From: Elmis aenea
Taxonomy: Eukaryota; Arthropoda; Insecta; Coleoptera; Elmidae
Assembly: GCA_947652605.1 (NCBI GenBank)
Contig: OX393579.1
Coordinates: forward strand, 49,854,970-49,918,969
DNA: 64,000 bases
Direction: 5' to 3'
Shown here: in pieces, positions 41,375 through 50,241 of the stretch
Layout of the letters: each line of letters opens with the position of its first letter
How positions within the stretch are numbered: position 1 is the first letter of the stretch
Notes under the pieces: generated by a model
Told to the model about the DNA's origin: nothing
The model's input: the letters and a program-made list of their open reading frames with translations, nothing else
Database searches by the model: none
Translations under genes and position numbers: made by a program

Positions 41375-44300
41375 GGACCTTTTTCAGACGGCCGTGGATG
41401 ATATCAAAAAGTGTTTTATTTGCACTTTCTTTACATGCGCCAGTCTTTTAGCTACATTTTGAACACCGAATCAAAATTTTCGGTCAGCTAATAACGGAGT
41501 TACGAATTTTTTTGTAGACCGAGATGTTTTTATTTTTGCGAGCGAACTCTTGGCATATTGCCGGACCTTTTTCAGACGGCCGTGGATGATATCAAAAAGT
41601 GTTTTATTTGCACTTTCCTTACATCGTTGGATGCGCCAGTCTTTTAGCTACATTTTGAACACCGAATCAAAATTTTCGGTCAGCTAATAACGGAGTTACG
41701 AATTTTTTTTGTAGACCGAGATGTTTTTATTTTTGCGAGCGAACTCTTGGCATATTACCGGATCTTTTTCAGACGGCCGTGGATGATATCAAAAAGTGTT
41801 TTATTTGCACTTTCTTTACATCGTTGGATGCGCCAGTCCTTTAGCTACATTTTGAACACCGAATCAAAATTTTCGGTCAGCTAATAACGGAGTTACGAAT
41901 TTTTTTGTAGACCGAGATGTTTTTATTTTTGCGAGCGAACTCTTGGCATATTGCCGGATCTTTTTCAGACGGCCGTGGATGATATCAAAAAGTGTTTTAT
42001 TTGCACTCTTTACATCGTTGGATGCTCCAGTCCTTTAGCTACATTTTGAACACCGAATCAAAATTTTCGGGTGGCTAATAACGGAGTTACGAATTTTTTT
42101 TGTAGACCGAGATGTTTTTATTTTTGCGAGCGAACTCTTGGCATATTACCGGACCTTTTTCAGACGGCCGTGGATGATATCAAAAAGTGTTTTATTTGCA
42201 CTTTCTTTACATCGTTGGATGCGCCAGTCTTTTAGCTACATTTTGAACACCGAATCAAAATTTTCGGGTGGCTAATAACGGAGTTACAATTTTTTTTGTA
42301 GACCGAGATGTTTTTATTTTTGCGAGCGAACTCTTGGCATATTGCCGGACCTTTTTCAGACGGCCGTGGATGATATCAAAAAGTGTTTTATTTGCACTCT
42401 TTACATCGTTGGATGCGCCAGTCCTTTAGCTACATTTTGAACACCGAATCAAAATTTTCGAGTGGCTAATAACGGAGTTACGAATTTTTTTGTAGACCGA
42501 GATGTTTTTATTTTTGCGAGCGATTTCTTGGCATATTGCCGGACCTTTTTCAGACGGCCGTGGATGATATCAAAAAGTGTTTTATTTGCACTTTCTTTAC
42601 ATCGTTGGATGCGCCAGTCTTTTAGCTACATTTTGAACACCGAATCAAAATTTTCGGTCAGCTAATAACGGAGTTACGAATTTTTTTCGTAGACCGAGAT
42701 GTTTTTATTTTTGCGAGCGAACTCTTGGCATATTACCGGATCTTTTTCAGACGGCCGTGGATGATATCAAAAAGTGTTTTATTTGCACTTTCTTTACATC
42801 GTTGGATGCGCCAGTCTTTTAGCTACATTTTGAACACCGAATCAAAATTTTCGGGTGGCTAATAACGGAGTTACAATTTTTTTTGTAGACCGAGATGTTT
42901 TTATTTTTGCGAACGAACTCTTGGCATATTACCGGATCTTTTTCAGACGGCCGTGGATGATATCAAAAAGTGTTTTATTTGCACTTTCTTTACATCGTTG
43001 GATGCGCCAGTCCTTTAGCTACATTTTGAACACCGAATCAAAATTTTCGGTCAGCTAATAACGGAGTTACGAATTTTTTTCGTAGACCGAGATGTTTTTA
43101 TTTTTGCGAGCGAACTCTTGGCATATTGCCGGACCTTTTTCAGACGGCCGTGGATGATATCAAAAAGTGTTTTATTTGCACTTTCTTTACATCGTTGGAT
43201 GCGCCAGTCCTTTAGCTACATTTTGAACACCGAATCAAAATTTTCGGTCAGCTAATAACGGAGTTACGAATTTTTTTGTAGACCGAGATGTTTTTATTTT
43301 TGCGAGCGAACTCTTGGCATATTGCCGGATCTTTTTCAGACGGCCGTGGATGATATCAAAAAGTGTTTTATTTGCACTCTTTACATAGTTGGATGCTCCA
43401 GTCCTTTAGCTACATTTTGAACACCGAATCAAAATTTTCGGGTGGCTAATAACGGAGTTACGAATTTTTTTTGTAGACCGAGATGTTTTTATTTTTGCGA
43501 GCGAACTCTTGGCATATTACCGGATCTTTTTCAGACGGCCGTGGATGATATCAAAAAGTGTTTTATTTGCACTCTTTACATCGTTGGATGCGCCAGTCCT
43601 TTAGCTACATTTTGAACACCGAATCAAAATTTTCGGGTGGCTAATAACGGAGTTACAATTTTTTTTGTAGACCGAGATGTTTTTATTTTTGCGAGCGAAC
43701 TCTTGGCATATTGCCGGACCTTTTTCAGACGGCCGTGGATGATATCAAAAAGTGTTTTATTTGCACTCTTTACATCGTTGAATGCGCCAGTCCTTTAGCT
43801 ACATTTTGAACACCGAATCAAAATTTTCGAGTGGCTAATAACGGAGTTACGAATTTTTTTGTAGACCGAGATGTTTTTATTTTTGCGAGCGATTTCTTGG
43901 CATATTGCCGGACCTTTTTCAGACGGCCGTGGATGATATCAAAAAGTGTTTTATTTGCACTTTCTTTACATCGTTGGATGCGCCAGTCTTTTAGCTACAT
44001 TTTGAACACCGAATCAAAATTTTCGGTCAGCTAATAACGGAGTTACGAATTTTTTTCGTAGACCGAGATGTTTTTATTTTTGCGAGCGAACTCTTGGCAT
44101 ATTACCGGATCTTTTTCAGACGGCCGTGGATGATATCAAAAAGTGTTTTATTTGCACTTTCTTTACATTGTTGGATGCGCCAGTCCTTTAGCTACATTTT
44201 GAACACCGAATCAAAATTTTCGGGTGGCTAATAACGGAGTTACAATTTTTTTTGTAGACCGAGATGTTTTTATTTTTGCGAACGAACTCTTGGCATATTA

Positions 44301-44601
44301 CCGGATCTTTTTCAGACGGCCGTGGATGATATCAAAAAGTGTTTTATTTGCACTTTCTTTACATCGTTGGATGCGCCAGTCCTTTAGCTACATTTTGAAC
44401 ACCGAATCAAAATTTTCGGGTGGCTAATAACGGAGTTACGAATTTTTTTGTAGACCGAGATGTTTTTATTTTTGCGAGCGAACTCTTGGCATATTGCCGG
44501 ACCTTTTTCAGACGGCCGTGGATGATATCAAAAAGTGTTTTATTTGCACTTTCTTTACATCGTTGGATGCGCCAGTCTTTTAGCTACATTTTGAACACCG
44601 A
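41375..44601 (+). repeat. 196-bp tandem array, ~16.5 copies, with ~1.37-kb higher-order repeat
   Basis: The unit runs GGACCTTTTTCAGACGGCCG, GATGATATCAAAAAGTG, GCCAGTC-TTTAGCTACA, TTGAACACCGAATC and CTAATAACGGAGTTACGAAT. Successive copies of CGGAGTTAC fall 196 bp apart. Rare variants recur about 1370 bp apart (GCGATTTCTTGG at ~42522 and ~43891; GCGAACGAACTC at ~42909 and ~44278; GATGCTCCAG at ~42020 and ~43392), so a seven-unit block was duplicated as a whole. Open frames in each unit are coincidental. The array lies inside the hAT. Confidence 0.92.
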
Positions 44602-44715
44602 ACATCAAGTGCACTAACTTTAGAAGTTAGGGCAAACATATCGCGGCCCCAGAGCGACCGGTCCACCGGGATTTCTCCCGGTGTCCCGCCGGCCCTGTCC
44701 GCCACTGGATAGGCA

Positions 44716-45478
44716 TGACTTCGTCGCTTTACAAATGTATGTAATGACAATGATTTTAAGATATATTTTTTCTTGAGAAAATGGTTGACAAGAAGAACAA
44801 GGGGCTCGTAAATTAAGGAATAATTTAACAAAGGGCTCGCGCGAGCCCCCGCAAGCCCCCGCGAGCCCCCTACAACTCCCACTGGGAGTACTTAATAGTG
44901 ACCCTCTAAAACTTTGGAGAGAAAAAAAATTCCCGCATTCATTTTAAAGTTGGACAGCCCTGCACTAGCTTGCCGTGAAGCCGTGGTACACAGTTGAAAA
45001 ATGTGCTAGCTATTATATTAAGCGAAATTCCCATGTTTAAATTCGAATTTCAACCCTGTATATTGACGTCCCCAAACAAGGCGACTACGTGGGGCGCGAA
45101 ATTATCTTGGCCCGTCCCTGCTCTGAAATAACAATTGCCACAGAAGCAGAAGGAAGTTATTCAAAAATTAACAAAAAAAAGTATTTTTTTTGTATATTTT
45201 CTTTAGTTTTAAAGATATTGAAAAACTAAAAACTTTTTCTTTAAGCTACTTCCTATTAATTATAGGGTGCTATTTAAATGCTATAAAAATAAATTGAAAT
45301 GAAATAATTTTAATTCAAGAATGTCATTTAAAAAATTGTGGACGCTATTATAATTAATCAAGTTGCTATATGTGCAATGCTATGAAATTATAATTTTTGC
45401 AATAAAAAGAAAATAAAATGAAATAAAAATAAATCATTCTGTCACTAATTATTGCACTATAAGATTTGCTACTGAATT
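44716..45478. other. intergenic DNA with hAT-like ends
   Basis: 44820-44870 has GGGCTCGCGCGAGCCCCCG-type repeats. A hAT-like end (TTGGACAGCCCTG) stops at ~44962 and another (GGCCCGTCCCTG) at ~45121. No partner ends or duplications were resolved. The remainder is AT-rich. Confidence 0.4.
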
Positions 45479-45613
45479 TTAATATTTACCAGTCGGATTT
45501 AATATATTGCTAATTAGAATTAATATTTGCTACTTGGAATTAATATTTACCGCTTGGATTTCATATTTGCCACTTGGATTTCATATTTGCTACTTAGATT
45601 TAATATTTGTCCA
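45479..45613 (+). repeat. left minisatellite terminus of the MULE
   Basis: Six or seven imperfect copies of a ~21-bp unit such as GGATTTCATATTTGCCACTT. Units vary (GGATTT, GAATTA, TTGC/TTAC). Confidence 0.75.
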
Positions 45614-45658
45614 TTTCGAATTAATTTCTAACCGCCACCGCCACCAAAAATTACTCAA

Positions 45659-47249
45659 TTGTACAATTATCTTTCAGTTTTGCGAAAAAAGAAATTTGGT
45701 CGTAGTAATATTTTTCTTGGAGAATTAGAAAAGATGTTGATTGAAAAATCTAATATACCTGATATTGAAAATGAAGCCTTTGTTGTAGCACGTGAAATTT
45801 CTTATGAAGAAGATAATTTCTATTTCCGGTTTTTTATATCTTCTAAAGCTCTTTTAAATAATGCAAAATACGTCAACCACATTCATGCTGACGCAACTTA
45901 CAAGTTGATTTGGCAAGGATACCCCGTGCTAGTACTAGGAACTACAGACAAAGATAGGCATTTTCACTGTTTTGGAATTTCTGTTTGTTCAGGAGAATAA
46001 TCAGAGGAAGATTTTAGATTCACATTTCAAAGTCTTAAAAATTGCATTGAGCAGATATTTTCTTACAATTTCAATCCACATGTGCTGGTTGCAGATGCTG
46101 CACCAAGCATACGAAATGCATTCAAAAATGTTTTTGACAAAAATACATTAATCGTTAGGTATGTGTTGGTTTCACATGGAGAAAAACATACACAAGAAGC
46201 TAGAAAAACTTATCAAAGATAAAAAAATTAAAAAGGAAATATTGAATGACATACAACAATTACAACTGAGCAAAACAAAAGATATTTTTATGAAGGCAAC
46301 AGAATTATTCATCAAAAAATGGAATGAGACTGAATCAGATTTTGTTCAATATTTTACCAGGGAATGGATTAAAAACAATCGAAATTGGTTCGAAGGTATT
46401 TGTAGTGATGTTCCTAGTACTAACAATGCCTTAGAAAGTGTCAACAATGTAATTAAACAAGAAGCTACATTAAAGGTCTCTTCACACACATCAGTCACGG
46501 CGCGTCTCCGATCCGTCAGTTCCGTCAACCGTCAGTCATAAAAAATATCGTTTCATGCAATTTAAGTTGATTCATCTACACTCATCCGGCGCAGTCACGA
46601 TTATCTTGTCAGTCCGTCAGTCGCCTGTCAGTTGCCTGACGCCTGACTGACGTGTGTGAATAGGCATCGTGGGTATGACTGAAACAAAACGGTGACGGAT
46701 CTGAGACGCGCCGTGACTGATGTGTGTGAAGAGACCTTAAGAGAACGATTACCAATATCTCGTTTCTTAACTTTAACTCTTGGATACATTGAACAATGGT
46801 CTGAAAATTATAGTAATGGATTAAAAATATTTAAAACAGAACCTACTGTAACCCTAGATATTTGGACAAGTGCTTACAATTGGGCTAAGACTAAGAAAGA
46901 TATTAAAAGTATATCGTCATCATCAAGTACTACAATTTATACATTTCCCTCAAGAAAAATTGAAGCGGTAAATGAAGATATAAAAGTTGATTGCTTTGAA
47001 ACATACGATGAATTTAAAATTAATTCTTTCTATAGCTATAACGTTACTTTCCCTAATGATGGCAATTTTTTGGCTGCACAGTGTGATTGTCCTCCTTATT
47101 TAAAAAAATTTATTTGCAAACATACTGTAGGAATAGCTGTTGAGCTGAAGAAAGCTTTTCCACCTCCCGAAGCGAAAAATGTTGATATCGAGTCAAAACG
47201 AAAACGTGGAAGACCTTCAAAAGCGAAGAAGGCATTGTTGATGCAATAA
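45659..47249 (+). pseudogene. MULE transposase, interrupted by a stop, a frameshift and a MITE
   Basis: In order: VNHIHADATYKLIWQGYPVL (first catalytic Asp, ~45880), an in-frame TAA at 45998-46000, HVLVADAAPSIRNAFK (second Asp, ~46090), a frameshift at ~46160, then CWFHMEKNIHKKL and WFEGICSDVPSTNNALESVN (catalytic Glu region). A MITE at 46474-46736 follows, then RERLPISRFLTLTLG, a SWIM zinc finger (CDCPPYLKKFICKH, ~47085) and a basic tail KRKRGRPSKAKK. Apart from these breaks the protein reads well, so inactivation is fairly recent. Confidence 0.85.
46474..46736. mobile_element. 263-bp MITE in a TTAA site, inside the MULE ORF
   Basis: Termini AGGTCTCTTCACACACATCA and its inverse; TTAA on both sides (46470-46473, 46737-46740). 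Removing the insert and one TTAA restores the transposase reading EATLRERLP. Arms carry GTCACGGCGCGTCTC and inverse. A TTAA target suggests a piggyBac-like source, though the ends are not the classic CCC/GGG. Confidence 0.85.
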
Positions 47250-47428
47250 TGAAGCAAATTTCGTATTATGCTTGCTCTTTTCATATTGTTTATTTTTGAA
47301 ATAGCATTTATTTAATGTATTGATCAGACTGAATAAATTTTAGGTTATATTTTCTTCATATCCATGTTTTATTATCCAATTATCATATTTACCTCGTCCT
47401 TTACATTTTACTCGTATCTATAAACGTG

Positions 47429-47705
47429 ACAAATATTAAATCCAAGTCGCAAATATTAAATCAAAATGGAAAACTTTAAAACCTAGTGACAAGTTTTAAA
47501 TCCAAGTAGGAAATATTAAACTCAAGTGGCAAATATTAAACACAAGTAGTAAATATTAAATCCAAGTAACAAATATTAAATCCGAGTAGCAAATATTAAA
47601 TCAAGTAGCAAATATTAAATCCGAGTGACACACATTAAATTCATTTAGCAAATATTAATCTAAGTAGCAAATATTAAATCCTAGTGGCAAATATGAAATC
47701 CAAGT
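47429..47705 (-). repeat. right minisatellite terminus of the MULE (inverse of the left)
   Basis: About 12 imperfect copies of a ~20-21-bp unit such as AAGTAGCAAATATTAAATCC, the reverse complement of the left array unit. Variation in spacing and sequence is larger than on the left. Confidence 0.8.
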
Positions 47706-47960
47706 TGAATTTATATTATTTGTTATAGCGTGGTGCAAGTGACAAATAAAAAAAAATTATAGCAAATAATTTGTGCTCTCAATTATATGCTGATTTAATT
47801 GGATTTCGTCCATTTTAGACCATTCTCAACTTAATTATTTTGCATGAGTTGTTTTATGTATTTGTATTACTGTTCATGAAAATTTATATGCAAATAAAAT
47901 AAGGTAGTAGATAATAATCAAAACAGAATCATCTATTTATTTTAAAATACCTAAAAGAAT

Positions 47961-49737
47961 TTTTTTTTTTTTTACTTTTTAATAGCAATCTGAATTTTAC
48001 ATTCTATAAGCTATTTTGATAGCATGGAATCTACTTAATTAGATCCTCTAATGTCCTGATGGGGTCATCTCCAGCGAGACTACCTCCCTATTGCAGGTCA
48101 ATTGGCCAGCGCCGTTTTAATCTTCTCTTTGGGTTTTGTAGAAACGGGTGGAGAAGTGGATTGGTGTGGAGTCCCAACTTTTTATAGTGTCTATTTCTTA
48201 TATTTTGTATCGTTTCTTGTACAAACGGAATCCCAAGGTCGTAATGCAGCGTCTGATTGGTTATATACCAAGGAGCGTTAACCATTGCTCTGAGAATTTT
48301 GGATTGCGATCGTTGAATAATGGCAATACTAGATTTGCTGGCACATCCCCATATCTCAATGCCATAAGTCCAGATTGGTTTTATTACTGTTTTGTATAAT
48401 AGGATCTTGTTCTCGAGTGACAGTCTCGATCCTCTTCCTAGCAACCAGTAGAGTTCTCTAAATTTTAGATCAGCCTGTTTCCTTTTTTTAAGTATGTGTT
48501 TCTTCCAGGTGAGTTTACTATCCAGGTGCATTCCCAGGTATTTCACACTTGTTGATGTTGGTATTTGTAAATTATTTATGAATACTGCTGGACATTGTTG
48601 TTTTTTAAATGTAAAGGTTACGTGTAGTGATTTACTTTCGTTTATTTTAATTTTCCACCTTTCCAGCCAATCCTGGAGTACGTTAAGATGATCCTGTAGG
48701 TGAATGGATGCTATCAAAGGATCTTCGTCTGTTGCCATGATAATGGTATCATCCGCAAATGTACCGGTTATTGTATTATTAGTTGGGGGAAGGTCAGATG
48801 TGTATATTACGTACAAGTAGAGTCCGAGAACGCTACCCTGTGGAACTCCAGATTTGATTAGTTGGAAATTGGAAGTTTCGCCGTTTACTCTTGTTCTAAA
48901 ATGCCGATCCATTAGATAAGATTTTAGTACGTTATAATACGTAGGTAGGGTTTGTTTAATTTTAAATAATAGGCCTTCGTGCCAGACTTTATCAAAAGCC
49001 TGGCTCACGTCAAGAAACGCTGTTGTGCAATACTTTTTTCCGTTGAGGGATTCGTTTATTGCATTAGTTATGCGATGACATTCTTGAATTGTGGAGTGTT
49101 CTCGACGAAATCCGAACTGATGATCTGGGATTATATTTTGTATAGGAATAATTCGTTGAAGTAAGAGTCTTTCTAGTAGTTTGGAGATAGTTGAAAGTAA
49201 ACTTATTAGTCTATAAGAAGTCACATTATTTAAATCTTTTCCAGGTTTTGATATAAGGATTATTTCCGACATTTTTAGATCCTTCGGCCAGTACTGGAGT
49301 CTTAATACAGCGTTAAATATATATGTTAGCATCACCAACCCTTTTTTTGGGAGCTGTTTCAACATTTTGGGGGTAATTTGGTCCAATCCCGGTGCTTTTC
49401 TATCGTTCAAGAATGATATTTCTTTCCGGATTTCTTTGGGGGTTAATAGTTCGATAGTGTTCTGTGGAATGTCTGGGGTATTATTGGTTAAGTAGTCTAA
49501 TATGTCTTGGTTTATTATATCGTTGTTGGGAACAAAGACAGTTGCTAGATGTTCAGCAAATAGGTTAGCTTTTTCGTAATTGCTTTTAGCCCATGGTCCC
49601 TTAGTCGGAGTTTCGATGCGTATAGGAGGAGTTATTGTTGTAGGCTTTCTTGAAGCTTTAATTGGTCGCCAAATACTGTTGTCATATCTACTAAGATTCG
49701 TGATATAATATGAGAAGTTGTTATCACGCATTTGTAA
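47961..49737 (-). mobile_element. 5'-truncated Jockey-type LINE, TSD CTAAAAGAAT
   Basis: CTAAAAGAAT occurs at 47951-47960 and 49738-49747, a clean 10-bp target duplication. The minus-strand element ends in an A-tract (47961-47973 on the plus strand as T). Its 5' end is cut within ORF2, so it is a typical truncated target-primed insertion. It lies about 100 bp downstream of the stop codon of the kinase-KEN gene. Confidence 0.9.
48088..49731 (-). CDS. Jockey-type reverse transcriptase, open 547-codon fragment of ORF2
   Basis: RT blocks in order: LISKPGKDLNNVTSYRLISL, HQFGFRREHSTIQE, TTAFLDVSQAFDKVWHEGLL (catalytic Asp), LIKSGVPQGSVLGLYLYVIY, TGTFADDTIIMATDED (FADD box with both Asp), SVKYLGMHLDSKLTWKKHI, then the thumb and Jockey tail (WTYGIEIWG, APWYITNQTLHYDLGIPFV, RRLKRRWPIDLQ). 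The endonuclease domain is missing through 5' truncation, so it cannot move alone. No stop or frameshift interrupts the rest, so the copy is young. The ATG at 49731 is probably fortuitous. Confidence 0.9.
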   Translation of the reverse strand: MRDNNFSYYITNLSRYDNSIWRPIKASRKPTTITPPIRIETPTKGPWAKSNYEKANLFAEHLATVFVPNNDIINQDILDYLTNNTPDIPQNTIELLTPKEIRKEISFLNDRKAPGLDQITPKMLKQLPKKGLVMLTYIFNAVLRLQYWPKDLKMSEIILISKPGKDLNNVTSYRLISLLSTISKLLERLLLQRIIPIQNIIPDHQFGFRREHSTIQECHRITNAINESLNGKKYCTTAFLDVSQAFDKVWHEGLLFKIKQTLPTYYNVLKSYLMDRHFRTRVNGETSNFQLIKSGVPQGSVLGLYLYVIYTSDLPPTNNTITGTFADDTIIMATDEDPLIASIHLQDHLNVLQDWLERWKIKINESKSLHVTFTFKKQQCPAVFINNLQIPTSTSVKYLGMHLDSKLTWKKHILKKRKQADLKFRELYWLLGRGSRLSLENKILLYKTVIKPIWTYGIEIWGCASKSSIAIIQRSQSKILRAMVNAPWYITNQTLHYDLGIPFVQETIQNIRNRHYKKLGLHTNPLLHPFLQNPKRRLKRRWPIDLQ

Positions 49738-49762
49738 CTAAAAGAATGTAATTAAAATCGCA

Positions 49763-49805
49763 TTTATTATTAATATTAAATATACAGTACAAAATAAATT
49801 TTATT
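49763..49805 (-). terminator. polyadenylation signals of the kinase-KEN gene
   Basis: On the minus strand AATAAA occurs at 49805-49800 and again at 49768-49763, 28-70 nt after the stop. The Jockey insertion begins just beyond, at 49737, so the 3' end is probably unaffected. Confidence 0.5.
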
Positions 49806-49832
49806 GTTAATCTAAAATCAGCAATTAAAATA

Positions 49833-50241
49833 CTACGCGGCAACTGAGTCCACGGTAGTAAAAGGTTTAAAAACGGGTTGTTCTAACCACGCCGTCGATT
49901 CGAGAATTCTGTACAAAGATAAAGGAAAAGCCGGAAAGCTATTCAAAATAAAATTTTGTAAAATGTCCGTGTCGCCGTAAATAAAAACTTTCTGTTGTAT
50001 GCATGCCCTAACAAAACGCAACAGTCCTGTTGGGGAGTCATCTTCGTTAGAAATTATGTTCGGGAATTTTTCTCTGGTTATTTTGATCCAGCTGCCTTTG
50101 ATGTTCTCTTTTGTTGCAATTCTGTCGATGTAGGCATGCAGCTCCTCGAGAGAGACTTGTATTTGGATTCCGTAAGGTCCTACTCCTGCACAGGCAAGGA
50201 TGAACCTCCATTTACGATCAGCGCACCAAAAAAACACGTGC
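49833..50241 (-). CDS. kinase-KEN gene, last exon (KEN domain)
   Basis: Acceptor GCTGCAG ending 50242. Encodes HVFFWCADRKWRFI (the HPFFW junction of IRE1/RNase L), IKGSWIKITREKFPN, TGLLRFVRACIQQKVFIYG and FPAFPLSLYRILE, then a short tail and TAG at 49835-49833. Compared with IRE1, the loop after the motif is about 10 residues shorter and the RNase Asn and His are Ala and Gln. Confidence 0.88.

Larger units (their letters stand above)
40322..44707 (-). mobile_element. 4.4-kb hAT element containing a tandem array, TSD GATAGGCA
   Basis: Left end CAGTAGCGGACTGGGAAATT; right end (inverse) CGGCCCTGTCCGCCACTG. GATAGGCA is duplicated exactly at 40314-40321 and 44708-44715, so the outer limits are secure. 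Minus-strand pieces at 40554-41027 carry TTF-type zinc-finger text (KHPCQPTIGDITYWPF, NVIFYRDD, CSFVNDGMKDWKHTLQSVKE) of a ZMYM-like hAT transposase. The catalytic and dimerisation parts are absent. 41375-44601 is a 196-bp tandem array, three quarters of the element. Confidence 0.9.
45479..47712 (+). mobile_element. MULE-type transposon framed by inverted minisatellites
   Basis: A broken MULE transposase (45659-47249) sits between two tandem arrays of about 21 bp. The left one (45479-45613) repeats TTAATATTTGCTACTTGGAT-like units. The right one (47429-47705) repeats the inverse, AAATATTAAATCCAAGTAGC-like units. Inverted termini made of short tandem repeats recall Foldback-like elements. Exact outer ends and duplication are not resolved. 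Confidence 0.7.

Noticed and set aside
41375..44601. Repeated 65-67-codon open frames in the 196-bp array
   Set aside because: They start at GTG, recur once per unit and end at unit-specific stops. They are a by-product of the tandem repeat, with no domain and no splice or initiation context.
44580..44882. 100-codon minus-strand frame
   Set aside because: It mixes the hAT terminus, the TSD and outside sequence, so it spans an element boundary.
48148..48399. Plus-strand frames across 48148-49164
   Set aside because: They are antisense to the long open Jockey reverse transcriptase.
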